NCBI RefSeq assembly: GCF_001418015.1
Contig: NZ_LIQG01000026.1
Location: forward strand, 124,001 to 188,000
Direction: 5' to 3'
DNA from: Lacinutrix mariniflava
GTDB taxonomy: Bacteria > Bacteroidota > Bacteroidia > Flavobacteriales > Flavobacteriaceae
DNA length: 64,000 bases
The notes under the pieces are model-generated. The model was not told the DNA's origin. It ran no database searches and saw only the letters and a list, made by a program, of their open reading frames with translations. Positions 1 through 8,061 of this stretch are shown in pieces. Each line of letters opens with the position of its first letter. Within the stretch, counting starts at the first letter, position 1. Position numbers and translations under genes: made by a program.

Positions 1-455
1 CCGCAAACGATGCTCTAGATTTAAAACTATTAATTGGCGATAACAAAGCAGAAGACTCTTTACAAACTGCTTTAAAAATTTATGCTAAAGCAGACTTATT
101 AGCATTTCAGAATAAAAAAAATGAATCTATTAACCTTTTAAATACTATTTTAAAAGAGCATAAAACGGAAGCAATTGTAGCACAAACACTTTTAAAACAA
201 GCGCAATTATTTGAAGAAAAAGCAGAATTTGAAAAAGCTAAAGAAAATTACGAACGAATTATTTCCAATTTTAAAGAAGGTATTTTAATTGATGATGCTA
301 TTTATGCTTTAGCCGAAATTTATGCCAATAAATTAGAGCAACCTGAAAAAGCAAAAGCACTTTACGAAAGTATTATTTTCGAGCATGCAGACAGTATTTA
401 TTTTGTAGACTCTAGAAAAAAGTATCGTGCTTTACGTGGCGATGCAATAAATTAG
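1..455 (+). CDS. TPR-type repeat protein, C-terminal part (cut by window edge)
   Basis: An open frame enters from the left edge (first full codon at base 3) and stops with TAG at 453-455, giving about 150 residues. The peptide is all-helical in character, rich in Ala, Lys, Glu and Leu, with repeated helix-turn-helix units of TPR type; one unit reads roughly AEFEKAKENYERIISNF, followed by another around LEQPEKAKALYESII. It is therefore the C-terminal end of a tetratricopeptide protein, which usually acts as a protein-interaction scaffold. In Bacteroidota, long secreted TPR proteins of this kind are common, but the N-terminus is outside the window, so localisation and partners cannot be judged. 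The next gene starts 72 bases downstream on the same strand. Confidence 0.8.
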   Translation, partial: ANDALDLKLLIGDNKAEDSLQTALKIYAKADLLAFQNKKNESINLLNTILKEHKTEAIVAQTLLKQAQLFEEKAEFEKAKENYERIISNFKEGILIDDAIYALAEIYANKLEQPEKAKALYESIIFEHADSIYFVDSRKKYRALRGDAIN

Positions 456-527
456 TAAACAGCCTTCATTCTCCTTTAAAAGAAACATTACTTTTAAGTC
501 ATAAATTTTAATACTCTATATAAAACC

Positions 528-1037
528 ATGATTGTTGCAGAAACAAACAGATTAACTATTTCTAAATTTACAATTGAAGATGCTCCTTTCTTCATGGCGT
601 TAGTTAATTCACCAAACTGGTTAAAATATATAGGCGATAGAAATGTTAAAACAATTAAACAGGCTGAAGATAGTATAACAAACAGTCATTTAAAAAGTTA
701 TAAAACCAATGGTTTTGGCTTTTACGTATTACGTTTAAAAGAAACCTTAGAACCTATTGGCACCTGTGGATTAATTAAAAGAGAGGAATTAGAAAATATA
801 GATTTTGGTTTTGCTATGTTACCAGGATATGAAGGTTTAGGCTTCGGACTTGAATCTTCGCAAGCCATTATTGAAATAGCAAAATCAAACTTTAAAATCG
901 AAAAACTAGTTGCAATAACACTAGAAATAAACAAAAACTCGATAAAATTATTAGAAAAATTAGGCTTCAGTTTCGAAAAAAAAGTAAAACCCTTTGAGGA
1001 TAACAAAGAACTACTGTTATTTGCAAAAACATTATAA
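528..1037 (+). CDS. GNAT family N-acetyltransferase (RimJ/RimL type)
   Basis: The 169-residue protein has the layout of the RimJ/RimL-like acetyltransferases: an N-terminal strand with the typical ETNRLTISKFTIEDAPFF opening, a central strand pair (GTCGLIKREELENIDFGFAM), the acetyl-CoA loop around PGYEGLGFGLES, and a C-terminal NKNSIKLLEKLGF motif in which Asn and the LEKLGF helix are typical of the family. These enzymes transfer acetyl groups from acetyl-CoA to ribosomal protein N-termini, other amines or antibiotics; the substrate cannot be told from sequence. The gene ends 6 bases before the next gene, so the two are probably cotranscribed. The ATG is the first in frame and family-consistent in length. 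Confidence 0.85.
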   Translation: MIVAETNRLTISKFTIEDAPFFMALVNSPNWLKYIGDRNVKTIKQAEDSITNSHLKSYKTNGFGFYVLRLKETLEPIGTCGLIKREELENIDFGFAMLPGYEGLGFGLESSQAIIEIAKSNFKIEKLVAITLEINKNSIKLLEKLGFSFEKKVKPFEDNKELLLFAKTL

Positions 1038-1043
1038 TAAAAA

Positions 1044-1367
1044 ATGATAATTTACAACGTTACAGTAAACATAGACGATAGTGCACACGACCAATGGTTA
1101 GAATGGATTAAAAATCATATTCCAAAGGTATTAGCAACAGGAAAGTTTAAAGAAGCGAAGCTTACTAAGGTTTTAATCGAGGAAGAAATGGGCGGTCAAA
1201 CCTACTCTATTCAATACAGAGCACATTCTCGCGAAGCATTAGATTTATACTATAAAGAAGACGCAGACCTTTTAAGAACAGAAGCAGCAAAACTATTTGC
1301 AGACAAAATGCTTGCATTTAGAACAGAGCTTGAACTTGTAGATGAATACACTGTAGATATTAAATAA
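1044..1367 (+). CDS. DUF4286 family protein
   Basis: This 107-residue protein matches my memory of the DUF4286 family, small cytoplasmic proteins of Bacteroidota with a ferredoxin-like fold related to antibiotic-biosynthesis-monooxygenase-like dimers. Visible signs are the opening MIIYNVTVNIDD strand, a central WIKNHIPKVLATGKF segment, and the YSIQYRAHSREALDLYY strand-helix. Function is unknown. It lies 6 bases behind the GNAT gene and just before rsmA, a neighbour order I believe to be common in flavobacteria. No signal peptide or membrane segment is present. Confidence 0.75.
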   Translation: MIIYNVTVNIDDSAHDQWLEWIKNHIPKVLATGKFKEAKLTKVLIEEEMGGQTYSIQYRAHSREALDLYYKEDADLLRTEAAKLFADKMLAFRTELELVDEYTVDIK

Positions 1368-1373
1368 TAGAGT

Positions 1374-1381
1374 TAGTTTTG
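1374..1381 (+). promoter_or_regulatory. Candidate -7 promoter element for rsmA
   Basis: TAGTTTTG matches the Bacteroidota -7 consensus TAnnTTTG exactly. It sits 46 bases before the rsmA start, in the 60-base gap behind the DUF4286 gene. No clear -33 TTTG was seen, so this is a candidate only. Confidence 0.35.
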
Positions 1382-1427
1382 TTGTTCTATATTCTAGCAT
1401 AGAAATCATCTAAAAAAATATTTTCAA

Positions 1428-2237
1428 ATGGCAAAAAAATTTCACAATCCTCACCAAGTAAAAGCAAAGAAGTTTTTAGGTCAGCATTTTTTAGAAGATG
1501 AAACTATTGCAGAACAAATTGGAGATGCATTATCATTAAAAGGTTACGATAAAGTACTAGAAATTGGTCCAGGAATGGGAGTCTTAACCAAATTCTTACT
1601 TAAAAGACCTTTAACACTTTACGCAATTGAAATAGACACAGAAAGTGTAGAATACCTTAAAAACAATTATCTAAACCTTGCGCCAAGAATTATAGAAAAA
1701 GATTTTTTAAAGTACGATGTTTCCGAAACTTTTGGAGACGAACCTTTTGCTATATGTGGTAATTTTCCATATAACATTTCTACACAAATTGTTTTTAAAA
1801 CCTTAGAATTAAGAGATCAAATTCCTGAATTCTCTGGGATGTTTCAAAAAGAAGTAGCTCAACGTATTTGCTCTAAAGAAGGCAGTAAAGTTTACGGTAT
1901 TCTATCTGTACTAACTCAGGCTTTTTATGAAGCCGAATACTTATTTACCGTTCCACCAACCGTTTTTAATCCACCTCCAAAAGTAGAATCTGGAGTATTA
2001 AAACTCACTCGTAAAGCAGATTACAGTTTACCTTGCGACGAAAAACTGTTTTTTAGAGTCGTAAAACAAGCTTTTATGCACCGTCGAAAAACATTACGTA
2101 ACAGTTTAAAAACATTGGAATTAAGCGATAATTTAAAAGCAAATGCTATCTTTGGCAAACGTCCAGAACAGCTAGATGTTCAAGCTTTTATAGATTTAAC
2201 CAGTTTAATAGAAAACGACGAAAAGCAAATCGATTAA
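1428..2237 (+). CDS. rsmA: 16S rRNA (adenine(1518)-N(6)/adenine(1519)-N(6))-dimethyltransferase
   Basis: RsmA (KsgA) dimethylates two adjacent adenines in helix 45 at the 3' end of 16S rRNA during late 30S assembly, using S-adenosylmethionine. The 269-residue protein has the expected features: the family opening [11 protein letters not shown], motif [11 protein letters not shown] (about residues 46-55), the acidic ribose contact AIEIDTE, and motif IV NFPYNIS with Asn112 and Tyr115 as catalytic-site residues (most members have NLPY). The C-terminal helical domain follows, with [12 protein letters not shown]. Length is normal for the family. It is followed 71 bases later by mgtE, a common flavobacterial gene order. 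Confidence 0.97.
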   Translation: MAKKFHNPHQVKAKKFLGQHFLEDETIAEQIGDALSLKGYDKVLEIGPGMGVLTKFLLKRPLTLYAIEIDTESVEYLKNNYLNLAPRIIEKDFLKYDVSETFGDEPFAICGNFPYNISTQIVFKTLELRDQIPEFSGMFQKEVAQRICSKEGSKVYGILSVLTQAFYEAEYLFTVPPTVFNPPPKVESGVLKLTRKADYSLPCDEKLFFRVVKQAFMHRRKTLRNSLKTLELSDNLKANAIFGKRPEQLDVQAFIDLTSLIENDEKQID

Positions 2238-2308
2238 CACTAAATATTAACAAATAAACCTTTAGTAAACAAAAGAGATTTTTTTGATAATATAAAATAC
2301 GTTTTTTA

Positions 2309-3682
2309 GTGGAAGAACAAGACGACAACATAAAGTTTACAATAAGCGACGCTCTTATTGATAAGGTAGAAGTATTAGTAGATTCAAAGGACGATTCTGG
2401 TCTTTTAGAGCTATTAAACGAATACCATCACGCAGATATTGCCGAAATTCTTGAAGATCTAAATACAGATCAAGCGTCCTACATTATTAGACTTTTAGAT
2501 AGTGACAAGACATCCGAAATCCTTATGGAAATGGATGAAGATGATCGTGAAAAAATATTAGCAACACTATCTACTAAAGAAATTGCCGAAGAAATCGAGG
2601 AACTCGATACCGATGATGCTGCAGATATGATTTCGGAGCTTTCCGAAGAACGACAAGAAGAAGTAATAGCTTACATTGAAGACGCAGAACACAAAGCCGA
2701 AATCCAGGAACTTCTTACTTACGACGAAGATACCGCCGGTGGATTAATGGCAAAAGAATTAATAAGAGTAAACGAGAACTGGACTGTAACAGAATGTGTA
2801 AGAGAGATGCGAGCACAGGCAGAAAACGTAACAAGAGTACACTCAATATATGTTGTAGATGGTGACGAAAAACTAATAGGTCGTTTATCTCTAAAAGACT
2901 TATTAATGGCTTCACCACGAGCACATATTTCTACAGTTTACGTACCAAAAGTAGACTACGTAGATGTTAATGAAGATGTCGAAGAAGTAGCCAGAATCAT
3001 GCAAAAATACGACTTGGAAGCCATTCCTGTAGTCGATGTAAAAAAGATATTAGTTGGTAGAATTACCATTGACGATATTGTAGATGTAATAAAAGAAGAA
3101 GCCGAAAAAGATTACCAAATGGCAGCCGGTATTTCGCGAGATGTAGAAGCAGACGATAGTATTAAAAAACTAACAATAGCAAGATTACCTTGGCTCTTAA
3201 TTGGTATGTTTGGAGGCTTAGGTGCTGCAAGTATAATAGAATCCTTTAACGACAGTATGGGAGATTTTATAGTACTCCTTAGTTTTGTCCCATTAATTCA
3301 AGCAACCGCAGGAAATGTTGGTGTGCAATCATCGGCAATTGTAGTGCAAGCACTTGCAAACAACAGTCTCGATGGCAATATTTTAAAACGTCTCTTTAAA
3401 GAATTTCTTTTAGGTCTAGTAAACGGTTTTGCTATTGCAATAATAGGCCTACTAATCACTCATTTTGTTTTTGGCACACCTTACAACGTTTCAATTACAA
3501 TTGCTATAGCTTTAGTAGCAGTTATTGTTATGGCGGCTTTAATTGGCACATTTGTACCAATATTTTTAGACAAAAGAGGCATCGACCCAGCAGTTGCTAC
3601 AGGACCTTTTATTACTACTAGTAACGATGTATTTGGCATATTAACTTACTTCTTAATTGCTAAATTTATTTTAGGTTTTTAA
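2309..3682 (+). CDS. mgtE: Magnesium transporter MgtE
   Basis: MgtE is a homodimeric inner-membrane Mg2+ channel gated by cytoplasmic Mg2+ binding. The 457-residue protein shows the standard order: an acidic helical N domain (about residues 20-140, with repeated ILEDL/ISELSEE-type helices), a CBS pair (about 145-265, including VTRVHSIYVVD and LEAIPVVD), a plug helix, and five membrane segments from about residue 285 (LPWLLIGMFGGLG) to the end, with the pore motif region QATAGNVGVQSSAIVVQALA. The start is GTG at 2309; no ATG lies near, and the N-terminus fits the family. No Mg riboswitch was seen in the 71-base leader. An interspersed repeat (3714-3802) follows the stop. Confidence 0.95.
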   Translation: MEEQDDNIKFTISDALIDKVEVLVDSKDDSGLLELLNEYHHADIAEILEDLNTDQASYIIRLLDSDKTSEILMEMDEDDREKILATLSTKEIAEEIEELDTDDAADMISELSEERQEEVIAYIEDAEHKAEIQELLTYDEDTAGGLMAKELIRVNENWTVTECVREMRAQAENVTRVHSIYVVDGDEKLIGRLSLKDLLMASPRAHISTVYVPKVDYVDVNEDVEEVARIMQKYDLEAIPVVDVKKILVGRITIDDIVDVIKEEAEKDYQMAAGISRDVEADDSIKKLTIARLPWLLIGMFGGLGAASIIESFNDSMGDFIVLLSFVPLIQATAGNVGVQSSAIVVQALANNSLDGNILKRLFKEFLLGLVNGFAIAIIGLLITHFVFGTPYNVSITIAIALVAVIVMAALIGTFVPIFLDKRGIDPAVATGPFITTSNDVFGILTYFLIAKFILGF

Positions 3683-3713
3683 TCTATTTTTCTAGAAACA
3701 AATTTTACTTTTT

Positions 3714-3802
3714 TGGGCGTTCCCTAAAGGTCAGGCTATCACTACTCGCTTTTTTTAAGAAAAATAAAAAAGAGCTCAAACATGCCGTTCTATCCTTAAC
3801 GC
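3714..3802 (+). repeat. Interspersed extragenic repeat, copy 1
   Basis: This 89-base element begins TGGGCGTT and ends ATCCTTAACGC, with an internal GGTCAGGCTATC block and a GAGCTCAAACATGCC block. The same blocks occur in the same order on the opposite strand at 54308-54405. The ends carry a short inverted pair GCGTT/AACGC. It lies 31 bases downstream of the mgtE stop in the sense direction. I recall similar GC-richer elements between genes of many Flavobacteriaceae; their nature (REP-like, MITE or RNA) is not known to me. Confidence 0.75.
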
Positions 3803-3839
3803 AAAACATTGTAACTTTAAGCTTTTAAAATTCATTTTC

Positions 3840-4205
3840 ATGAAAGCTATAAACATAAAAAACAAACACGCCCAATTTAAAAAACAATGGCATCCGCATC
3901 GTATTGCAACCGTAGACAATATGCAAGTGTTATTGGCTAAACTACAAGGCGAATTTGTATGGCATAGCCATGACGATGAAGACGAATTGTTTCAAGTAAC
4001 AAAAGGCACTTTATACATGCAGTTTAGAGACCGAACAGCAATTGTAAAAGAAGGCGAAATTATAGTCGTTCCAAAAGGAGTAGAACACAATCCTACAACA
4101 AAAAACAACGAAGAAGTACACGTGCTTCTTTTCGAAAAACTAAGTACAAGCCACACAGGAAACATTAAAGACGACAAAACACAAACCGTTTATCCAGAAT
4201 TATAA
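3840..4205 (+). CDS. Cupin domain protein
   Basis: A 121-residue single-domain cupin. The first cupin motif is visible as VWHSHDDEDELFQVTKG, giving His, His and Glu candidates for metal binding, and the second as PKGVEHNPTTKNN with the conserved His. Small cupins of this kind bind a divalent metal and act as isomerases, dioxygenases or ligand sensors; the reaction is not evident. It precedes the hydroxyacid dehydrogenase gene by only 4 bases, so the two are very likely cotranscribed and possibly functionally linked. A TAACTTTA sequence 20 bases upstream resembles the -7 promoter element. Confidence 0.85.
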   Translation: MKAINIKNKHAQFKKQWHPHRIATVDNMQVLLAKLQGEFVWHSHDDEDELFQVTKGTLYMQFRDRTAIVKEGEIIVVPKGVEHNPTTKNNEEVHVLLFEKLSTSHTGNIKDDKTQTVYPEL

Positions 4206-4209
4206 TTTT

Positions 4210-5148
4210 ATGAAAATCCTTCATTTAGATTCCAATCATCAATTACTAATAAATCAATTAAACGATTTAGGTTATACAAATCATGAAAACTACACTGCTT
4301 CAAAAGAAGACATTTTAAAAATTATTCATCAGTACGATGGTTTCATCATTAGAAGTCGTTTTAGTATCGACAAACAATTTATAGATGCTGCAACAAATCT
4401 AAAATTTATAGGCCGTGTTGGTGCAGGTTTGGAGAACATAGACTGCGCTTATGCAGAGTCTAAAGGTATAACCCTAATTGCAGCTCCAGAAGGCAATAGA
4501 AACGCTGTTGGCGAACATAGTCTAGCTATGCTCCTCTCTCTATTTAATAAACTAAATAAAGCAGACCAAGAAGTAAGAGATGGCAAATGGTTGCGTGAAG
4601 ATAATCGTGGACTAGAATTAGACGGAAAAACCGTAGGCTTAATTGGTTATGGAAACATGGGAAAAGCCTTTGCTAAAAAACTTCGTGGTTTTGATGTAGA
4701 CGTATTGTGCTACGACTTAAAACCAAATCTAGAAGATGCTAATGCAAAACAAGTTTCATTAGAGGAACTTCAGCAAAAAGCAGATGTTTTAAGCCTACAC
4801 ACACCCGAAACAGGTTCAACAATTGGTATGGTTAATCAAACCTTTATACATTCATTTAAAAAAGTGTTTTGGTTAATTAATACCGCAAGAGGAAAAAGTG
4901 TTGTAACCTCAGATCTGGTTTCAGCTTTAAAAAGCAAGAAAATTTTAGGAGCAGGATTAGATGTTTTGGAATACGAAAAAGCATCTTTCGAAAATTTATT
5001 TACTAAAGACAATATGCCAGAGGCTTTTAAATATTTAATACAATCTCGCAATGTATTATTATCACCTCATGTTGCAGGATGGACCATTGAGAGTAAAGAG
5101 AAACTAGCCCAAACCATAGTCGATAAGATTAAAGCAAAATTTTGTTAA
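4210..5148 (+). CDS. D-2-hydroxyacid dehydrogenase, phosphoglycerate dehydrogenase-like
   Basis: The 312-residue protein is a NAD-dependent D-isomer 2-hydroxyacid dehydrogenase. The Rossmann glycine motif GYGNMG lies at residues 146-151; the catalytic Arg is at residue 227 (NTARGKS), the catalytic His at 287 (LSPHVAGWT), and acidic partners at 254/256 (DVLEYEK). The substrate-domain hallmark GRVGAGLENID is present. It lacks the C-terminal ACT domain of long SerA enzymes, so it is the short type; 3-phosphoglycerate is a likely but unproven substrate, and related short enzymes act on glycerate, glyoxylate or lactate. It follows the cupin gene closely and is followed 28 bases later by the DUF1801 gene, suggesting a three-gene unit. 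Confidence 0.88.
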   Translation: MKILHLDSNHQLLINQLNDLGYTNHENYTASKEDILKIIHQYDGFIIRSRFSIDKQFIDAATNLKFIGRVGAGLENIDCAYAESKGITLIAAPEGNRNAVGEHSLAMLLSLFNKLNKADQEVRDGKWLREDNRGLELDGKTVGLIGYGNMGKAFAKKLRGFDVDVLCYDLKPNLEDANAKQVSLEELQQKADVLSLHTPETGSTIGMVNQTFIHSFKKVFWLINTARGKSVVTSDLVSALKSKKILGAGLDVLEYEKASFENLFTKDNMPEAFKYLIQSRNVLLSPHVAGWTIESKEKLAQTIVDKIKAKFC

Positions 5149-5176
5149 CTTTAAGCTTTAACTAACGCAAAGCAAA

Positions 5177-5632
5177 ATGACCTCTCAAGCAATAACTCCC
5201 GAAGACTATATAGCACAGCTTCCCGAAGACAGGAAAGAAGCCATTACAAAATTAAACAATCTCATTAAAAAGCATATGCCAAAAGGCTTAGAAGCAGGAA
5301 TGGGTTCTGGAATGTTGGCGTATTACGTCCCAAAATCTATATATCCAGATGGTTACCACTGTAAACCTTTTCCGCCTTTACCTTTTATTAATGTAGCGTC
5401 GCAGAAAAATTTTATCGCTTTGTACCATTCTGGAATGTATGCTAAAAAAGAATTATACAATTGGTTTGTATCCGAGTATCCTAAACATTGCAAATACAAA
5501 CTAGACATAGGAAAAAGCTGTGTTCGGTTTAAGAAAATAGAAGATATTCCTTATGGTTTAATCGAAGAACTTCTTGCAAAAATGACAGTTGAAGAATGGA
5601 TTAAAACTTACGAGGAAACAATAAAGAAATAA
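5177..5632 (+). CDS. DUF1801 domain protein
   Basis: A 151-residue cytoplasmic protein of the DUF1801 (YdhG-like) family. The family pattern is seen in the start (TPEDYIAQLPEDRKEAITKL), the central MLAYYVPKS...FPPLPFINVASQKNFIALYHSGMY region and the C-terminal GKSCVRFKKIEDIP strand-turn. The fold is related to the frataxin/YjbR group of alpha/beta proteins, but no biochemical role is established. It is the last gene of the cupin-dehydrogenase-DUF1801 unit. After it comes about 100 bases with a small hairpin before the VOC gene. Confidence 0.85.
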   Translation: MTSQAITPEDYIAQLPEDRKEAITKLNNLIKKHMPKGLEAGMGSGMLAYYVPKSIYPDGYHCKPFPPLPFINVASQKNFIALYHSGMYAKKELYNWFVSEYPKHCKYKLDIGKSCVRFKKIEDIPYGLIEELLAKMTVEEWIKTYEETIKK

Positions 5633-5698
5633 ATTAATACTACTCAGGAGTTCTATTCATGAAATCCTGAATTTAAGTTAGCACTATAATTAATTAGA

Positions 5699-5715
5699 TT
5701 CCCTTTTCTAGGGAA
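5699..5715 (+). other. Small hairpin upstream of the VOC gene
   Basis: TTCCCT and AGGGAA form a 6-bp stem with a 5-base loop, 18 bases before the start of the VOC gene. It has no U-run and may be a leader structure or chance. Confidence 0.3.
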
Positions 5716-5733
5716 CAAAACAAAAATGTTCTG

Positions 5734-6120
5734 ATGAAAAAAAGAGTTACAGGAATTGGAGGTTTATTTTTTAAAAGCAAAGACCCAAAGGCAGCAAAAG
5801 ACTGGTACAGTAAATATCTAGGCTTTAATACAGACGATTATGGTTGTACCTTTTGGAATAAAGACAAACAAGGAAACGATACCTCAACACAATGGTCACC
5901 TTTTAAAGACGACACCAAATATTTTGAGCCTTCTAAAAAAGATTTTATGTTTAATTACCGTGTAGAAAACTTACACGAATTATTAGCCACTTTAAAAGAA
6001 GAAGGTGTAACTATTGTTGGAGAAGTTGAAGAATACGACTATGGAAAATTCGGTTGGATTTTAGACAACGATGGTAATAAAATAGAACTTTGGGAACCTA
6101 TAGATAAAGCTTTTTTGTAA
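5734..6120 (+). CDS. VOC family protein (glyoxalase/bleomycin-resistance fold)
   Basis: The 128-residue protein has the two beta-alpha-beta-beta-beta units of the vicinal oxygen chelate fold. The first begins ITGIGGLFFKSKDPKAAKDWY with the helix that follows strand 1, and contains a CTFWN strand; the second has the LHELLATLKEEGVTIVGEVEEYDYG helix and strand, then the typical GWILDNDGNKIELWEP ending, whose Glu is usually a metal ligand. VOC proteins include lyases, dioxygenases and resistance proteins, so the substrate is open. It appears to be a single-gene unit. Confidence 0.88.
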   Translation: MKKRVTGIGGLFFKSKDPKAAKDWYSKYLGFNTDDYGCTFWNKDKQGNDTSTQWSPFKDDTKYFEPSKKDFMFNYRVENLHELLATLKEEGVTIVGEVEEYDYGKFGWILDNDGNKIELWEPIDKAFL

Positions 6121-6174
6121 GTCATTTTTTTTGTATTACTTTTAAAGAATTAATCCACTATTAAAACAATAATA

Positions 6175-6567
6175 ATGTCTGACGAAAAAAACTTAAAAGA
6201 CGGCCTTGACGATATGTTAGGAGACGCAAAAGATGGTGCTAAAAAAGCAAGTGATAAAGCAAGTGAACTAGCAGATGATGCTAAAGAAACAATGAGTGAT
6301 TTCTCTAATAATGCAAAAGAGGCATTCGGAGGAACTACTGACAACAAAAAATTGATGGCTGGGATACTAGGTATCTTATTAGGATATTTAGGAGTTCATA
6401 AGTTTATTTTAGGCTATAATAAAGAAGGCTTAATACAATTAGGAGCAAGTATCGTTACATGTGGGTTTGCTGGAATAGTAGGATTTATTGAAGGTATCAT
6501 TTACCTAACAAAATCAGACGAAGAATTCTATAATACTTACCAAGTAGGAAAAAAACCTTGGTTTTAA
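6175..6567 (+). CDS. TM2 domain membrane protein with an 11-mer-like N-terminal region
   Basis: The 130-residue protein splits into two parts. Residues 1-50 are charged and helical with repeated AK.GAKKASDKA/LADDAKE-like 11-residue periodicity, resembling LEA or YtxH-like amphipathic segments. Residues about 52-130 are a TM2 domain: a first hydrophobic helix (LMAGILGILLGYLGVHKFILG), a short loop with the family Gly-His-Phe-type pattern, and a second helix (ASIVTCGFAGIVGFIEGIIYL). TM2 proteins sit in the inner membrane; their role in bacteria is unknown. A strong terminator follows directly. Confidence 0.85.
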   Translation: MSDEKNLKDGLDDMLGDAKDGAKKASDKASELADDAKETMSDFSNNAKEAFGGTTDNKKLMAGILGILLGYLGVHKFILGYNKEGLIQLGASIVTCGFAGIVGFIEGIIYLTKSDEEFYNTYQVGKKPWF

Positions 6568-6576
6568 AGAATACTC

Positions 6577-6608
6577 AAAACCGAATACTCAATGTGTTCG
6601 GTTTTTTT
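6577..6608 (+). terminator. Rho-independent terminator after the TM2 gene
   Basis: AAACCGAA (6578-6585) pairs with TTCGGTTT (6597-6604) across an 11-base loop, followed by a run of T to 6608. It starts 10 bases after the TM2 stop codon. Confidence 0.85.
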
Positions 6609-6626
6609 ATTTCAATAAATAACGTA

Positions 6627-6638
6627 ATATTGCAATAT
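6627..6638. promoter_or_regulatory. Palindromic candidate operator upstream of the ArsR-type gene
   Basis: ATATTGCAATAT is a perfect 12-base palindrome ending 22 bases before the regulator's start codon. Autorepressing ArsR/SmtB proteins usually bind an inverted repeat overlapping their own promoter, so this is a natural operator candidate. Confidence 0.55.
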
Positions 6639-6660
6639 CACAATTAAATAATAATAAATT

Positions 6661-6990
6661 ATGGGCTTTACTAAAAAACATATATTCGATGCGCAGCAAA
6701 ACCAAATAGCTAATTTTACAAAAATGATTGGCCATCCTGCGAGAGTATCTATTATACAGTACATAAGCCAGAATAAAGATTGTAATTGTAATAGTCTTGT
6801 AAAAGCTATAGGTTTAGCACAGCCGACTATTTCTCAACACCTTGCAGAAATAAGAAAAACAGGTTTGTTAAACCAATCTGTAAAAGGCAAAAATTTATTT
6901 TACAGTATAAATCAAGATAAATTAAATGAGTCGAGACGTTTAATAAACGACTTCTTTGTAAAAACTCAGGTTAACTGTTCAAAAGAATAA
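6661..6990 (+). CDS. ArsR/SmtB-family winged-helix regulator with a CxC motif
   Basis: A 109-residue single-domain winged-helix repressor. The helix-turn-helix reads SLVKAIGLAQPTISQHLAEIRKTGLL, the recognition helix pattern of ArsR proteins, and FYSINQDKL forms the wing-end strand. Cys41 and Cys43 (DCNCNSL) fall at the start of the first HTH helix, the place of the ELCVCDL metal site in ArsR/CadC, and a third Cys106 lies near the C-terminus. This supports sensing of arsenite, a soft metal or a thiol signal, but no effector gene lies beside it: the next gene is convergent. It therefore looks like an orphan, probably autoregulated through the palindrome at 6627-6638. Confidence 0.88.
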   Translation: MGFTKKHIFDAQQNQIANFTKMIGHPARVSIIQYISQNKDCNCNSLVKAIGLAQPTISQHLAEIRKTGLLNQSVKGKNLFYSINQDKLNESRRLINDFFVKTQVNCSKE

Positions 6991-7029
6991 AACAAGGAAA
7001 CTTAAAAAAATGCAGATTATTATAAATTT

Positions 7030-8049
7030 CTACAAGCCATAATCTAAAGGTAAAACATCACCTATTCTCTGCTTTGCCATAAAACCGCCAAATAATACTT
7101 TGTCTATTGGAGCATGATTACCAAAAGCATCGATTGTAAACCGTTTTACCTCACTTTGAATTGCAGATTGTCTGCCTTTACATAGAACGTTAAGCTTATG
7201 AGAAAGAGAAACTTCGCTAACGTTTAGACTATCATTCTTAAACGTTTTAATGTGCAACAAAGGATCTACTTGATAACTACCTTTAAAAATTTTAAATTTC
7301 TCTTTTCTAAGACTATTGTTTGCGATAGCCCGCATAAAATGCAATGCTGAACCTGTATATGCTTTTTGTCTATTACGTAAAGCTCTCTTGTGTTTTTTTG
7401 AATCTATAGTTTCGAAAAAAGTAGTCCCAGAATATCCAACAGAAGCAACAGTTATAAACACTTTTTCTAAATCTATATTAGCTTCGGTATCCATGTTATA
7501 AGTAATATAAAAATCTTTTATATCATATTTTACAATATAATCTAATGCATCATTTCTAACTATTATTGGTGCTTTGGCAGAAGCTACTAACTCTTTAGTA
7601 TCGCGTTCAAAATTTAAAATAAGAGCATCTTCATTTAAAATAGTACATTTTTCAGCAAATTCTGATCGTCCTAAAAACTCTCTTCTAAATTGCCTGAGTT
7701 TAAATTCTCGAGACCATTCGTCTTTACTATCTAAAACAACTTCAGATAAGGTATTTATATCTTCTTTTAATTTGAATATTCTATTTACCGTAAAATCTTC
7801 AATACTATAAATTTTTGTTTCAAATCCAATAAAAGAGACAACCAAAGGTGCGTTAATAGGTTGTTTTAATAGTATTGAGAATTCACCGTCAAAATTAGTA
7901 GTTGTTCCTATAGAGGTATTATCAAAATATACTGAAGCACCAATTATGGGCTCGTTAGTTTTCTCGCTTAAAACCAAGCCCTTTAATTCTTGTGCTACTG
8001 ACGTAAAGAAACTAACAAAAAATACAACTAATAATATTGCACTTTTCAT
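7030..8049 (-). CDS. Secreted carboxypeptidase-regulatory-like domain protein
   Basis: The 339-residue protein starts with a clear signal peptide (MKSAILLVVFFVSFFTSVAQ) followed by a carboxypeptidase D regulatory-like (CarbopepD_reg_2) domain at about residues 20-95, typified by LKGLVLSEKTNEPIIGASVYF and TTTNFDGEFSI. Such domains often head TonB-dependent receptors and DUF5686 proteins; here a soluble region of about 240 residues follows that I do not recognise. It is probably periplasmic or attached to the outer membrane. It starts 12 bases after the stop of the OlsF-type acyltransferase gene on the same strand, so the two are likely cotranscribed, and a lipid- or envelope-related role can be inferred only from that. 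Confidence 0.75.
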   Translation of the reverse strand: MKSAILLVVFFVSFFTSVAQELKGLVLSEKTNEPIIGASVYFDNTSIGTTTNFDGEFSILLKQPINAPLVVSFIGFETKIYSIEDFTVNRIFKLKEDINTLSEVVLDSKDEWSREFKLRQFRREFLGRSEFAEKCTILNEDALILNFERDTKELVASAKAPIIVRNDALDYIVKYDIKDFYITYNMDTEANIDLEKVFITVASVGYSGTTFFETIDSKKHKRALRNRQKAYTGSALHFMRAIANNSLRKEKFKIFKGSYQVDPLLHIKTFKNDSLNVSEVSLSHKLNVLCKGRQSAIQSEVKRFTIDAFGNHAPIDKVLFGGFMAKQRIGDVLPLDYGL

Positions 8050-8061
8050 ATTAGAAAAATA

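Noticed and set aside
2238-2308. Mg2+ riboswitch before mgtE
   Set aside because: The gap is only 71 bases, very AT-rich and without stable stems.
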